Positions 22,923 to 46,806 of a DNA stretch of 64,000 nt are shown in pieces. Positions within the stretch are counted from its first letter, which is position 1, and each line of letters starts with the position of its first letter. Origin of the DNA: Typha latifolia (taxonomy: Eukaryota > Streptophyta > Magnoliopsida > Poales > Typhaceae); the NCBI GenBank assembly GCA_019914945.1, contig CM034099.1, positions 18,068,704-18,132,703 of the forward strand, read 5' to 3'. The notes beneath the pieces are model-generated. The model saw only the letters and a program-made list of their open reading frames with translations, was not told the origin of the DNA and made no database searches. Both the position numbers and the translations under genes were made by a program.

Positions 22923-24961
22923 AACTTTTGAAGGTGTTGGTTGCTATCTCTCATTAAGTCTTTTTTGTACTCGATTCATTTTCCCTTTTAGCCTGCCTAA
23001 TGTTATTGTGATTGAATTTTTGGCAGGTTTATATGTATTGATATCCGAATGGAATAAAGAATGGAAGAGATTTGCAAGGACAAGCTTAAAGAGCTAGTGC
23101 TTTGTTTACTCTATTGAGAGGAGGGACTAGTAGAACTCATCAAGCAAATGAGAAGCTCCATCTATCTCTGTGTCCCTTATAGTTCTCCGTTCAATAAATG
23201 CTACACTGGCATTTTTTTTTTTGTTGGAAGAAAAAGTTATTTATTAGTTATTATGGTTTAAATCTTACATTTTGGACATGTCCATGTCGAAGCTAGCATT
23301 TTTGCATTTTAATGCTGAAATAAATAGGTTTTAAACCGAACTAGATCTCCTCACAAATTATTTACTCAAATGGTTCATCTCCTATTGATCTTTTTAGTAT
23401 TTTTATTTTAAATATAATACTATAATATTATGAAAATTTTATATAAATATGAGAAATATAAGAATAAGTGAGAGAAAAGTAAAGAAAATAAAGAGATCTA
23501 ATTTATATTTTATATTATATAAATCTGAATATAATACTTGTGTCTAGTTTATCAAATTGTAATACAATAAACTCAAGACCTCTCTAGTTTATCTTGGTTT
23601 ATCCAATTAATAAATTTTAAATAGAGATCAAAGAATAATCTACACTTATATGTATTAGGAATAAAAGTTTTACGTCTAGAATTAACGGCTTAATAAGTAA
23701 ACCTTTTGACATTTAAGTTTGGGAGTAGATTATTTAAGTAAATTAATTTATGCGGAAGATCAATTTAATCAATTACTCAGAAGTAAAGGTAGACTTAGAT
23801 TCAATCTAAGATTAAATACCAAAATTACTTTACCTCATAAATTTTGCTTTATATTGTAGAGAAAAATTAAAATAATTTTTATTTAAATTGATAAATAGTT
23901 TTTAAATTTAAAAGGCACAAACGCCATTGATTTGGATTAAATAACTAGCTGTTACAAATTAGTTTTGTAACATAATAAAATGCATAGAGACATATTGATA
24001 CAAAATAAAGTTTACGAGATAAATTAATTTTAATTCAAAATATATGGATGCATAATGTGTTTAACCCTTTGATCTAATATCAAGCTCCAGAGTTGTATGA
24101 AAAGGTTTCCGATCCAACTTTCTACACAGAGTTGCTAGTAATGATGATGCTTATAAACTCTTTACAACCTGTTTATAAATAGAATAGGATGGACTTAAAC
24201 ACTTCATTAACTCTTAGTAATTTCTCTCTATTTTATAATCATCTTCATTAATGTACATAATGATGTCACATCTACTCCATTAGTAGATTCTTTTGAAAGT
24301 GCTTGTGGGTAAGATATTTTTTTCTCTTCGCAATAACTTTTAAAATAATTCTCTCTTTTTACATTACAACTACCTTTACTAATGCTTGATATTTGTAATA
24401 AAGTATTTATGGGTTAGATTTTTTGTTTTGATAGAGATAAAAACTATATTTTACCCTTTACTTTTCTATAGTTTTATCTTCTTAGGATAGAACTATTAAT
24501 TTTTTAATAATATTTGATTAATTTTTATATTAAATTTGAAATGATACTAGTTGTATATAATATAATAAAATTTCTAACCCATTAAAAATATAATTTATTT
24601 AATTATCTACTACTTTATTTAAAGTGTAAGAAATAAGATTATAAAAGAGTAAAAAGAAAATATAATAGAATATTTTCTAAATTTAAAATTATCGTGCATC
24701 TAAAGATTGTGTATTAGATGGAGCACATTTTGGTCTCTTGCTTCAATGGCACACATATAACTTCCGCGACAACTTCCCAAGTAGATTCATCGTCTTGGGT
24801 ATAATTAATCAATAGTTCCGGAGAGAAGACACCGAGAAGCCGACTCCTTGGCAATTTTCAAGAGAGTACAGCCTTGACGCGCGGAATAAACACAGCGAAT
24901 TCGAACTGCTGCTTCCCCCTTTTTAATTTCTCTTTGCGCTGTGTTTATCGACGACTCTTCT

Positions 24962-24995
<34 letters not shown>

Positions 24996-25034
24996 GTGGA
25001 TCTCGTGCATAGTACCGGCTAGGCCGTTGGATCG
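22923..25034. other. AT-rich intergenic DNA and UGNT1 leader
   Basis: 3' UTR of HyPRP-3 followed by very AT-rich spacer (about 23230-24720) without a gene. The last 250 bp are more GC-rich and should be the promoter and 5' leader of the nucleotide-sugar transporter, with a (GA)n tract at 24964-24992, about 45 bp before its ATG. Confidence 0.55.
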
Positions 25035-28000
25035 ATGGGGTCGCCGAAGAGCGTGCTGCTGCCGGTGTCGGATCCTCCGCGGGGGGGCGGGGGCGGTGAC
25101 GACGCCCTTCTATTCAAGGGCTCCGCCATGACCACGCGCGGGGCGTACGCGGCGCTCTCTTACATGTCTTGCGCTGGTACGGATCCTGATTCCATAAATC
25201 TCCCCTCCATTTCTGTTAATTTCGTGTGTGTTTTTTCCCCCTAATTCTTTTTTTTTTTCCTGTTGTGGTTTTTTTTTCTCTTGATTATACTCCAAAGAGA
25301 TCAGTAGTAGGAATTTGAGCGGTTGTGTTGTTGATGTTTGTTTATAGTAGTAGTAGTTATCTCGATTCCAAATATCATTGATATTTGTTTATAGTCAAAC
25401 TTTTAGCAAAATAGAAGGCTGCATATGTATTACATATGCTCAGAGTATCTGTATGATAGATGATACATATAGGGTCTGTTTTGTTGATGCATTTGAATAA
25501 ACTCATCTATTCACATAGTACGCAATCTGAAATCAATTTTTGTTTTATGAAAACTAAAACATAGTCTATCCATATGCCAGAGTAGATTCATTTTTACCAG
25601 TTTCTTTACCTTCCTGAAAAGAAAAGAGGATCTAAAATTGTTGCTTTTATTGGTTTCCAATTTGGAGCTATAGATGCAGCATCTTAAAATACACGAAACC
25701 AAGCAAGCCCTTTTTTTTGCACGTAATTTTGTATCATCCTATGTAAAGCTTACTTAATATGTTGTTCGTATGATGCTGCTTTTCTTCCATTTATATGATT
25801 TTATCATTATTGCAACTGTGTGTTCATTTTGCAGTACTACTTGTGATGTTCAACAAGGCTGCTTTGTCTTCATATAGTTTTCCTTGTGCTAATGTTATAA
25901 CTCTCTTCCAGGTATGTTCATCTTTCTATTAGTAGCTACCTGATTTTGAGCAATAATATATTTCAAATATCTTGAAATTTATCAATTTCATTATAATTTT
26001 TCTAATAACTATTTTTGTGGTTTACTACAATATGATCAAATTTCACTAGATGGATGGTGTTTAAGGTTTACTACAATAGGAACAAGATTTTAAAAGATTG
26101 TAGGCAATAGACAGGCGAACAAGAGGTCATGAAGTTTCTAGGCACTAGGCAGGTGCTTAGGCGGCACCTTGAATTTAAGATGGTTTAGAAATAAACAAAT
26201 ACAAGAAATAATAGTTAGATAAAAATTTAAAATTCATACATACAATCTAAAAATATATTAATGTATTCTTGTTAGGAACCGTACAAAGTAATTAGAATCT
26301 ACTAATTTATCAAGATTTACAATAATTTGAATTACAAAATCAACCAACATACTAGAACATGGTTCAAGATAATAAGGAGGTTACCTAGGCAAAATCTAAG
26401 CGGCGCCTAGTTATATTTTGTCTAAGGTAGGAACCTAGGAATTCGGCATAAGTTTTTTAAAACAATGTATAGGAAGGATTTCATTATATTGTATTTGTTT
26501 TTTTTTCTTGATATGCATTTGTACTTTTACAGATGGTATGCTCGACTTGCATTCTTTATGCAATGAAACGTTGGAAGATAATTTCTTTTACTGTTGGTGA
26601 ACTTTGGACAGTATCTGATTCAGGAAGCTTTGTGCCACTTGGGACATTGTTGCACACCCTTCCTCTTTCCATTGCATATTTGCTTTACATGGTACGTAAT
26701 ATTTGGCGACCTATAAAATTATGCACCAGAACCAAGCATACCTAGCACCTTTTGAAATGCAATAACATCTTATCATATTGTCTTGGTAAAAAGCTTGCTT
26801 CCATGGAGTCTGTGCGTGGAGTAAATGTTCCCATGTACACCACACTAAGGCGTACAACAGTGGTGTTCACAATGATTGTGGAGTATCTATTGATTAGGCA
26901 GAAGTATACTCATCATGTTGTTGGCAGGTAAGTTACCTTTTAAAGTTATTGTTATGTACTCCTATTAGTTTTAGAGTAGTAAAATGTGATTGTGCTTTCC
27001 GAGTCAGTTAGTTATTTTTACTGCATTAAGTTGGATATACTTTTTGTGGATCCATCTATGGAGCTTTTGGGGGCATCATCTAGTTCAATGTTAAGACTTG
27101 CCATGTCCACACGCACTGTGGTGTCATGCTCAAGTCAAGAAACAACCTCTGGATAAATGACATTATGTCTGCGTACATCTTATCTAACACTTTTTGAGTT
27201 TTCTTCTATATGTTGCTTGTGTGTTTCAAGCTGCTCCATTGACATGAAATCATGTGGCATAATAGTAGAAATTGCTGTTTGTTTGAGTTAATGGCATCCA
27301 TTTCAGATTGTTCTCCTGCAAGTTTTTGCTATCATGATCTGTGTAATGCAGATGACCTTCCTCCTGCTGGTTGAATATGATAGCATGTATCATGATTCAT
27401 GAGAAAACTGTTTATTAGTAGAAATTAGAAAGGCATGTTAGTGGCATAACAATGGGTTTTATACTACTTTTATCAGTGTGGCGTTGATTGTTTTGGGAGC
27501 ATTTGTGGCTGGAGCTCGTGACTTATCATTTGATGCCTATGGCTATGCTATTGTTCTCATAGCCAACTTAACTACTGCTGTTTATCTTGCTACTATAGCC
27601 CGTATTGGTACTTTCCATATCTTTTCTCCTGTAACTTCATTTTATTTCTCATTTAATTGTTTTATGTTCACATGATTGCTTGCACATTTTTTTCCCTCAG
27701 GAAAATCAAGTGGTCTCAATAGCTTTGGTCTGATGTGGTGCAATGGTAAATTGTAACAATGGATGTTCCTATATTGGAAACTTTTCTATTACTTACTTGG
27801 CTAATAATCTAAAATTTGCTAGAAAAATTGAAGTTGTATCGCCACTAATTTGCAGGAGTGGTCTGTGGACCAATATTGTTGTTCTGGACATATTTTCACG
27901 GTGATTTGGAACTCACAATGAATTTTCCTCATCTTTATTCTGCTGGATTTCAGGTACATTCACCTCTAGATTTTTTTTTCTGTCTGTATACTTTTACTGG

Positions 28001-29637
28001 AGAATAAAAAGTGAACTCTTTTTTTCTTGAACTTTTCTCTTGTGCTTTCATCCTGGAAAAAAAAAGTATAGATCTTCTACTTTAGGCAACCTATTTTCTT
28101 TTAGTGGAAGGTGTACCTTGGTTCAATTCATTCTTCAAGGTCATGTTCGTGATGCTGTACAATGCCAAACTATCTGTCACCGTTTTTGAACATAATAGGT
28201 GGTCAATAAGTGCCCAGGGACAGCCCAATGCCTAGGCACTGTGTAAGTACTTCAGCAGAGTTGTAGAAGTCGAGGTGGCTTAAATTTTTAAAAAATAAAC
28301 ATTTAAGTAAAACAGTTAAAGTAGATCCAACACAGAAAGTTGCTTTAAAATTAAGAAATTTTTCGGTCTTATCAACTTGGTAGCAGGCTAGCAGCTAATA
28401 TTAACTGAAAATATTCATACAGTACTTTACCCTGACAAAAATCAAGTGGATCACTTGCCCAGCAGGCCACTCAATCTTTAGTATATTGCTATTCTTTATT
28501 ATAAGATATCGAAGAATAAGTAGAGGCAAGAGAAATATGAGAAGGGAGACTAGTAGATTTTGGGATATTGAAAATACCATGTAATGGAATTCACATACAT
28601 ACAGTTGATACTTGGGTAACAATTGCTGCATTAACTATCCTCAGGTAATTGGTAAGTTCCATTTATGAATTTATGGTTAGCAACCATTACTAGGACTGTG
28701 ATGTCTACCGTCTTGATAAAAATTTATCCCTGATAAGTGATAATGATGGCAGACGGAATTGGTAGCTGCCAGCTATGAAGCATATTAACTGACTATGGCA
28801 TAAATTGAAGGACAATTTGTCTGAAACCATTGCCATGTCCTTCATATCTGAGAAAGCATGTATATTTTTCATAATGGAGCACGGACTAGGACTATGGCTT
28901 TCTCAAATTAATGAACTTTCTATGTTGTCATCCCCGCCTCTTCACTTTATTATTTTCTATAATGGCTTTAGTTGGTACTGTTACCGTTTGATCTATTTCA
29001 ATCTCATTCTTATTCAAGACTTGTTTGCAAATTCAACTCACATCCTACTGTCAGTTCCGCATCAGCCAAAGAAACTAACCCTAGTTCTTTCTGAAGTTAA
29101 TTGTTGCAGATAATTCTATTTCATCAGCTATTCTGTTACACATGAACACATGAGTTTTTATATGAAAATAAGTACATGCTTGCCTCCCTAACTTCTCTGT
29201 TTAACACTTCAAATTTGCAGGTTGTGATGCTCCTTTCCTGTATACTGGCGTTTTTCTTGAATTACAGCATATTTTTAAACACAACCCTAAACTCCGCACT
29301 CACACAAACAATGTGTGGTAACCTGAAGGTTAGCTCACCTTTTCTTTTCTGAACCATTTGATTTTTTCTTTGCATCTTTAAAGTTTGCACTTTCATTATC
29401 TGACATTCCAATTTCTACAGGATCTGTTTACTGTTGGACTTGGCTGGGTAATTTTTGGAGGGCTTCCTTTTGATCTAGTGAGTCCAAAGTCATCCTCGTG
29501 GGTTATAGTTGTTCTTGTTACTATATGCATTTTATATTGACTTGGTTCTCTGCTAATTTCAGCTGAATGTTATTGGCCAAGGTCTCGGTTTTGTGGGTTC
29601 TGGATTTTATGCCTACTGCAAACTCAAGGGAAAGTAG
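25035..29637 (+). CDS. UGNT1: UDP-GlcNAc/nucleotide-sugar transporter, UGNT1-like
   Basis: Exons: 25035-25176, 25835-25911, 26533-26691, 26794-26927, 27477-27607, 27701-27745, 27856-27953, 29221-29328, 29421-29477, 29563-29637 (1026 nt, 341 aa). A Golgi-type drug/metabolite superfamily antiporter with about ten membrane helices. Known Arabidopsis UGNT1 moves UDP-GlcNAc and UDP-GalNAc into the Golgi for N-glycan and glycolipid synthesis. Family segments I recognise: RGAYAALSYMSCAVLLVMFN, VRGVNVPMYTTLRRTTVVFT, GARDLSFDAYGY, ATIARIGKSSGLNSFGLMWC, LNTTLNSALTQTMCGNLKD, and the end VIGQGLGFVGSGFYAY. All ten exons join in frame with consensus sites; the exon 4 acceptor (AAAAAG) is weak. The gene ends tail to tail with the cis-prenyltransferase, 1.07 kb away. 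Substrate assignment rests on family similarity only. Confidence 0.93.
26080..26465. mobile_element. Possible MITE in UGNT1 intron 2
   Basis: The insert-like block has partly inverted ends (GATTTTAAAAGATTGTAGGC at the left; the reverse complement of the right end reads TTGTTTTAAAAAACTTATGCC). GC-palindromic motifs lie inside each end: CTTAGGCGGCACC on the left, CTAAGCGGCGCCTAG on the right. The middle is AT-rich and non-coding. This is the form of a small non-autonomous DNA element, but no clear target-site duplication was found. Confidence 0.35.
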
Positions 29638-30710
29638 TTATTGGACTTTATACACCTCTTTACTACGGTTGGTTATGCTCCAACTGGAGTTCAGGGAAGC
29701 TATCAAAAGTATCTAGTTTGTGCCCTTTTAGGGGGAGGCCATCTAAGGGATCTTACAAGATTTTGAGTGAAGCAGCTCCTTCTAATTGAGCTTTCAAACC
29801 AGCACTGATCCTGCCTGTTCACTGAGTTGAAATTTTGTTTTTTGTTTTCCTTTTTCTCCTAATTATCTATATTTTTTTCCTTCAAAAGGACAGAGTTGTT
29901 GGTTCACCACGAAATGGAACGTATTTAACATTTGAGATGATCAACAGTATTCTGAATCTCCTTTGATATATTATAACTTAAAGCAGTCCTTTTAATTTGT
30001 TATAGTTGACTTGCACTTGCTGTTTTTGAGCAACTTCTATCTCCATCTCGAATTAGGATCAAGGAGGTAAACTAGTAATGCCATTGAGTAAATTGTTTTC
30101 AGCTAGGAAAATTGTGTATGCGGCTCTTCTGGATATTCTCGCTTGTTATCTGATGTAATCTGCTGCAGCTGTTCCTGTCAGTCGGTAACCAAGTAAATTA
30201 TGTCAGTTAAAACTAGCCCCTATCTTGTATTCTAATAAGCACCTCATATTGTTAGCTAATAACAGATGGGAAACAATTTGACAAAAAGGTGGAATCTCAT
30301 TTCTTTCAAATCCTATATAAGATTATATCAACACAAAATAGTCTTTTGCTGCAAGAAGACACTCGCAGAAACTGCTCAAGTAATCCCTGTAATTATCCCA
30401 TCCTACGTGGGTAGAGTACATCTAAAATTAGAAAAACGACTGGAGGAAATAATTTTTATGATCCGCTGTTATTCAGAAATTTTCCAATCAAATTGCAGAA
30501 CACCAATATTATCTGAGAACATGCTTTATTTGCCTGACATCTATAGAAACCTATAACCTGCTTAATAGCAATCCAGTATATTTGTGGGAGCAGAATATTA
30601 TGATCCTGCCAAGAACATGAGGCACTATGCTGAGGGGATACTATGTCTCTTTCTTGTGGTACTTAAATAATAGATCATGTATACTCTGGGGGGAAACCAT
30701 GGCACAACCT
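29638..30710. other. Convergent 3' flanks of UGNT1 and the cis-prenyltransferase
   Basis: It holds the 3' UTRs of two genes that meet tail to tail. A 96-aa open frame at 30266-30556 shows no domain and is not called. Confidence 0.6.
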
Positions 30711-31580
30711 TCAATTTTTCTTCCTCCTTAAGCTTCTGCTGTTTTCTAGATAAGGGTAGACCCTCTGATACTCCAATATAGCCCAAATAAGGTGCCTAAG
30801 AGAGAACTCAGGCCACAAAGGATCTGGATTCTGCAAGTGACTAAAATTGGTCTGCCATAATAGAAAATTACTGAGACGAGTCTCCCCTGAAGTTCTAATG
30901 ACAATATCAGGATCCGGACAGTCAGCTGTGTACAAGTGTTGCTCTAACTCAGCCACTGAAATCTCATGATCCATATCATTACCTTTAACCTCAGCATTAT
31001 AATTGCCATTTTCACAACCTTGTTGTGCTCTGCTCCTCCTTTCTGCACATGCTAATTCAACAGCATGCACAATCTCATTTGTAGAAGTATAGGCCACGCA
31101 TACTGAGAGTACTGGTCCCATGTTATTCGCAGTACTTTTAACAGCCCTCATAGCAGCTAATCTTACTGGCTCAGTCAAGAGGTTAAGGTTCCCCCAAAAG
31201 TTAATCTTAATGCCGTACTTACTTACAATGCCCTCTCGTTTTAGCAGTTCGTCAATCTTTTCCCTCATTAGATCCATCAACGATTGAACTTCACTTGGTT
31301 CTCGTTTAAAATTGTCAATACTGAAAGCATACACAGTCACATATTTCACGCCCATTTCATAGCAATACTGGAGACTGGAAGTGAGAGCTGTGAAACCAAC
31401 CCTGTGACCACTGCCCTTTTCGACCTTCCTGCTCTTGTCATATCTACGGTTTCCATCCATGATGAATGCTATATGGTTAGGCATGGGGCCAAAGGAGATC
31501 ACAGAAAAAAGAGATTTACGTAAGAAGCGTAGTATACTTGCAGAAAGACTGAATGTAATGCTTTTGCCACGATTCTCCAT
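30711..31580 (-). CDS. cis-Prenyltransferase (dehydrodolichyl diphosphate synthase type)
   Basis: Single coding exon, 289 aa from the ATG at 31578-31580; the frame is open a few codons further up but without an ATG. It condenses isopentenyl diphosphate onto farnesyl diphosphate to give long cis-polyprenyl diphosphates, in plants mainly the dolichol precursor at the ER. Conserved UPPS/DHDDS regions are present: HIAFIMDGNRRYDKSRK with catalytic Asp42, GHRVGF, VYAFSIDNFKREPSEV, FWGNL, and DPDIVIRTSGETRLSNFLLW followed by LWPEFS. No plastid transit peptide is evident, and the N-terminal part is a short hydrophobic/basic segment. An insert rich in charged residues (about 190-210) lies before the IRTSGE motif. 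Which plant CPT subgroup it belongs to cannot be told here. Confidence 0.93.
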   Translation of the reverse strand: MENRGKSITFSLSASILRFLRKSLFSVISFGPMPNHIAFIMDGNRRYDKSRKVEKGSGHRVGFTALTSSLQYCYEMGVKYVTVYAFSIDNFKREPSEVQSLMDLMREKIDELLKREGIVSKYGIKINFWGNLNLLTEPVRLAAMRAVKSTANNMGPVLSVCVAYTSTNEIVHAVELACAERRSRAQQGCENGNYNAEVKGNDMDHEISVAELEQHLYTADCPDPDIVIRTSGETRLSNFLLWQTNFSHLQNPDPLWPEFSLRHLIWAILEYQRVYPYLENSRSLRRKKN

Positions 31581-31589
31581 GTCCAAATC

Positions 31590-32212
31590 CTAGCATATCA
31601 TAGACAAGGAGAGAAAAGTAAGACAACAAAACAAAGTCAAATACAATAAGGAGGTACAACAGCTATAGAAAAAAAATTCTAAAAGAACAAGTTCTCTGTG
31701 CCCTATGGCTGCATTAGTTGTTGATTTTTCCCTCGATCAAATTGGACCCTTGGAGTGTGAGGTGTTCTCTTAGGCTGCTAAAAATGCTTTCCAGCTTCAA
31801 ACCATGGGCTAGAAAAATACAAACCTAATCATAAAAAAGGAAACTCCGAAACAATAACCAGCTACAAGGTTAAAATGCTTACTTAAAAGTTTAATGGTTC
31901 CAACAGGAGCAATAAGCACCTATCATAATAAAGCAATCACAAATGGATCAAACTTGTCATCTTTCCAACCACACTGATGAATGAACCAGAAGCAGATACT
32001 ACACAAGATTCAACCTTTACATATCCACAGAGCTTACTTTATTCGAAAAGTTAGACAGGCTGAGGAGAACGAAAAGAGCAAATACCAACAAGCAAGGGAA
32101 TTGGAGGAACTTCAGTATAAAGAAGTAATAAGAGAACAGCTAGGGTTTTCCGGAATCCCTGCGCAAAGAAGGCCTAGGTAGAGCGAGCGAGCGAGCGATC
32201 GAGAGGGAATAC
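31590..32212 (-). other. Probable 5' UTR intron of the cis-prenyltransferase gene
   Basis: On the minus strand a donor CCAG/GTATTC (GT at 32212-32211) and an acceptor ATGCTAG (AG at 31591-31590) would remove 623 nt and place the start codon 10 nt into exon 2. The first exon would be a GC-rich non-coding leader upstream of 32212. Inference from splice signals and position. Confidence 0.5.
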
Positions 32213-32339
32213 CTGGTTGGAGACGGTGGCGTCGCGTTCGGCGATCGCAAGGAAGGAAGCTAATAAAGTTTTGGGTCGAGTGGTTGAAAAGATGTTGTGG
32301 AAATTGGAACGCACAAGAGATTCTTCCGAACAAAAAGAA

Positions 32340-34201
32340 GGGTCCACAGTAACAAAAGAATTAATAACAACAACAAAAATATAAATGTTACTCGTATTAG
32401 TAGTTATACGAGTATTATCTACTAAAGTATACAGGAAGTTTGAGCTTGACAGGGTTGCCTTGGGCGGGGCAGCCCCAAACTATGCCATTGAGTTGATCCG
32501 AAGTAGAGAGGAGGGAGAGGACACGGCGAGGTGGTGGGTGGCTATCGAGTTGGCCGTAGGGGCAGCCGCCCCCCAAACAATAAAAGAGAGGAAGCGCGAA
32601 GGGAAGGAAAGCATGTTACCACGGAAGGGGAGGTCAACGGCGCTACTCGGCTCGTGGCGGCGGCTAGCGACGACGAGCGCGACTGTTGGGAGATCAACCA
32701 AGGAGGAGAATGGGGGGAAGGGGAAGAGCAGCTGGGAACATAAAAAGGGACCAAGGGTTTGTGGAAAGAGGAGATCAGGAGTGTGAGAGAAGGAAGAAGA
32801 TGAGAGGGGGTTGGTTTTGGTTGGTTAAAAGGAAAAAGGGAAAGGGACGGGGGAGGTAGTCAGTGTGTCGACGGTAGGGCTCGAGCCCTCCCAGTCATGC
32901 GGTACTACGACTGAACTGTAGCTACAGTTATTTGTTTGTTTTATTTAGAAAAGTCGTTTTCCATCCCCCTTCCAGTTAACATCAGCAACACAGCAAATTT
33001 TCCAATATAATTGAAGTAACTGATAAGTCATAGGAGATATCAAAACTAAGAGAGTGAAAATGGCATTTTTTTTAAGGCATTTAAATTTTGATAAATTTAT
33101 ATCTTTTTTATCCTCCTATGTTTTTTTTTTCAATGCTTTCGCTTAGACTTCTAATATTCATTTGAAAACAAGTAACAGTCTAATTTAATTAGTGGATCAG
33201 TTTATACTCTAGTTTTATGATCATAAAAGATTAGACTGGTTAGCCTTTGAGCCACTCTATTGTTTGTGCGGCTGGTAAAACAAACCCTAGTCTTAGAATA
33301 GTTTAACACATTCGCCTTTTGCATTCTAGCACCATTTACTGCTTTTACTATGCTAAGACTTCACTCTACCTTTTTAATATTTCATGTTAGTTTCTCTTAG
33401 ATTAAGATGTAACAATTATTTTTTTCTGTCATATTTAACTCACACGGTCGAATTTAAAAATATTTATTGGATAAATAGTTATAAAAAAAAATAATATTGA
33501 TCAAATTTTAAATGATAAAAATACATATCTATTTAATATATTTGATATATATTTGTCATCTGAAATTAAATTAATATTATTTTAAATGTGTTGAAAAACT
33601 TATTCAATTTTTTACAACTTTATCTTTAATAAACATTTTCAAATTTAATTAATATTTAATCAAATATAATAAAAAAATATAATAATTTCAGTTTTAAGAT
33701 AATTGTAAGAGGGTAAAATGACGTAAATATAATTATAGAGGTAAAGTATATTTAGGCCTAACTACATGATAAAATGTAAGTTCTCCTTAAATTTTCAATC
33801 TTGGAAAATAATATGGATTATATCATTTATCCATTTTATAGTGCAAATTAGTTTAAGTATTCATTATTATCTAATTAGATTTTGTGTGGTGCTGAGTCAT
33901 AGACTTCTAGCTTTAGGCTCTAATCCTGACCAGACTTGGGCACAAGCCCGATCCAGGATAGTCGGCGAGAACTAACCATCCGACTATGAGAGTCGACGCC
34001 GACTTCATCGTCTCACCTCCATAAAATGAGAAAACCCCATATCTTTCTTCCCGTCGCTTGACACTTCCCTTCCTCTCTCTCTCGTCTCTTTCTGTCAACC
34101 CTAGCTCACTCCAAAACCCTAACCCTCGCTGAGGAGATCCATAGGGGACGGAGAGCGCCTAGGATTTCTTCTCTCTTCTCTTACCCAGTAGAGAAGGAAG
34201 G
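32340..34201. other. Intergenic between divergent cis-prenyltransferase and PRP8
   Basis: A GC-rich, purine-rich block at about 32430-32880 contains GGGGCAGCC and CCCCAAAC motifs twice and open frames on both strands; it looks like a repeat remnant, not a gene. About 33000-33900 is AT-rich and featureless. From about 33900 the sequence becomes the PRP8 promoter and leader. Confidence 0.45.
34114..34122 (+). promoter_or_regulatory. telo-box in the PRP8 leader
   Basis: AAACCCTAA, continuing as CCCT, about 80 bp before the PRP8 ATG. Telo-boxes close to the start are common in plant genes for translation and RNA-processing factors expressed in dividing cells. Regulation here is inferred. Confidence 0.6.
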
Positions 34202-45960
<11,759 letters not shown>

Positions 45961-46806
45961 AAGAGAGTAGTATTTCAGACAAGTACGCTGTACTAGTAAA
46001 TATAGTACTGTGTCCTCGCCTATTAATGAGTAAACGGCATGGGGTTATGGGTGGTATTTATCCTTGGAAAGGACGTTGTACATAGGTTTTGTATGTGGTT
46101 GTGAGACACACACCAATCTTCGGATCAACTGTACCTTTTCTTGTAGACTGCTCGAAGGAAGTGTACATTTATGCACTGATGTATGTCTTGTTTTAACTTG
46201 TAGAATGCAGTTACGATGGATTTTGTATCAGAAAAAAAAGCAATAACTACGCCCTTTGGTAGGTAAATTATTTATCTTGCATCTACTGGTGTGATCTCGT
46301 CCGAGTCAGAAAATTAGGCCAGCAAGCATCTTTTGAGATCCATGCTTACATGACCAGATCGCAAATTAATATATATCCATTGAGACTTTTACTTATAACA
46401 ATCCACTAGCGTGTTCCTTTGGGCAATTTCCTGGGGGTTATATTACGGGATTGTTATATACCTATAAGAAGAAAAAAAGAAAAAGGAGTACAAGCAGCAA
46501 ATCTACTAACTACAACAGAATCATCTCTTCAATCCTTGTACAAGATACCATACCCATTCGCTGGGAATCACAAAGTTTACAAGCAATACAGAACATTCAT
46601 CCGGCAAGAAGGCACCCTTCATGCTAGATAATTACAACAATAATGTTCCTCAATTCCTGTGCAATAACTAAGTTTTTGTAATCAACCCACCCTTTTTTTT
46701 TCCTTGTTTCAATTCAAACCAAACAGCTATTTGCAAGCACTTCATGATAAATTTGACTCAGATGACCTGTAGGTGTACAATTTACTTTCTCATATATACA
46801 GTCAAA
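45961..46806. other. Convergent 3' flanks of PRP8 and the kinase
   Basis: PRP8 3' UTR (probably to about 46250) and 3' UTR of the minus-strand kinase. No other gene is seen. Confidence 0.6.

Noticed and set aside
32385..32786. 133-aa open frame on the plus strand
   Set aside because: Low-complexity Arg/Glu/Gly composition from purine-rich DNA; overlapped by open frames on the other strand.
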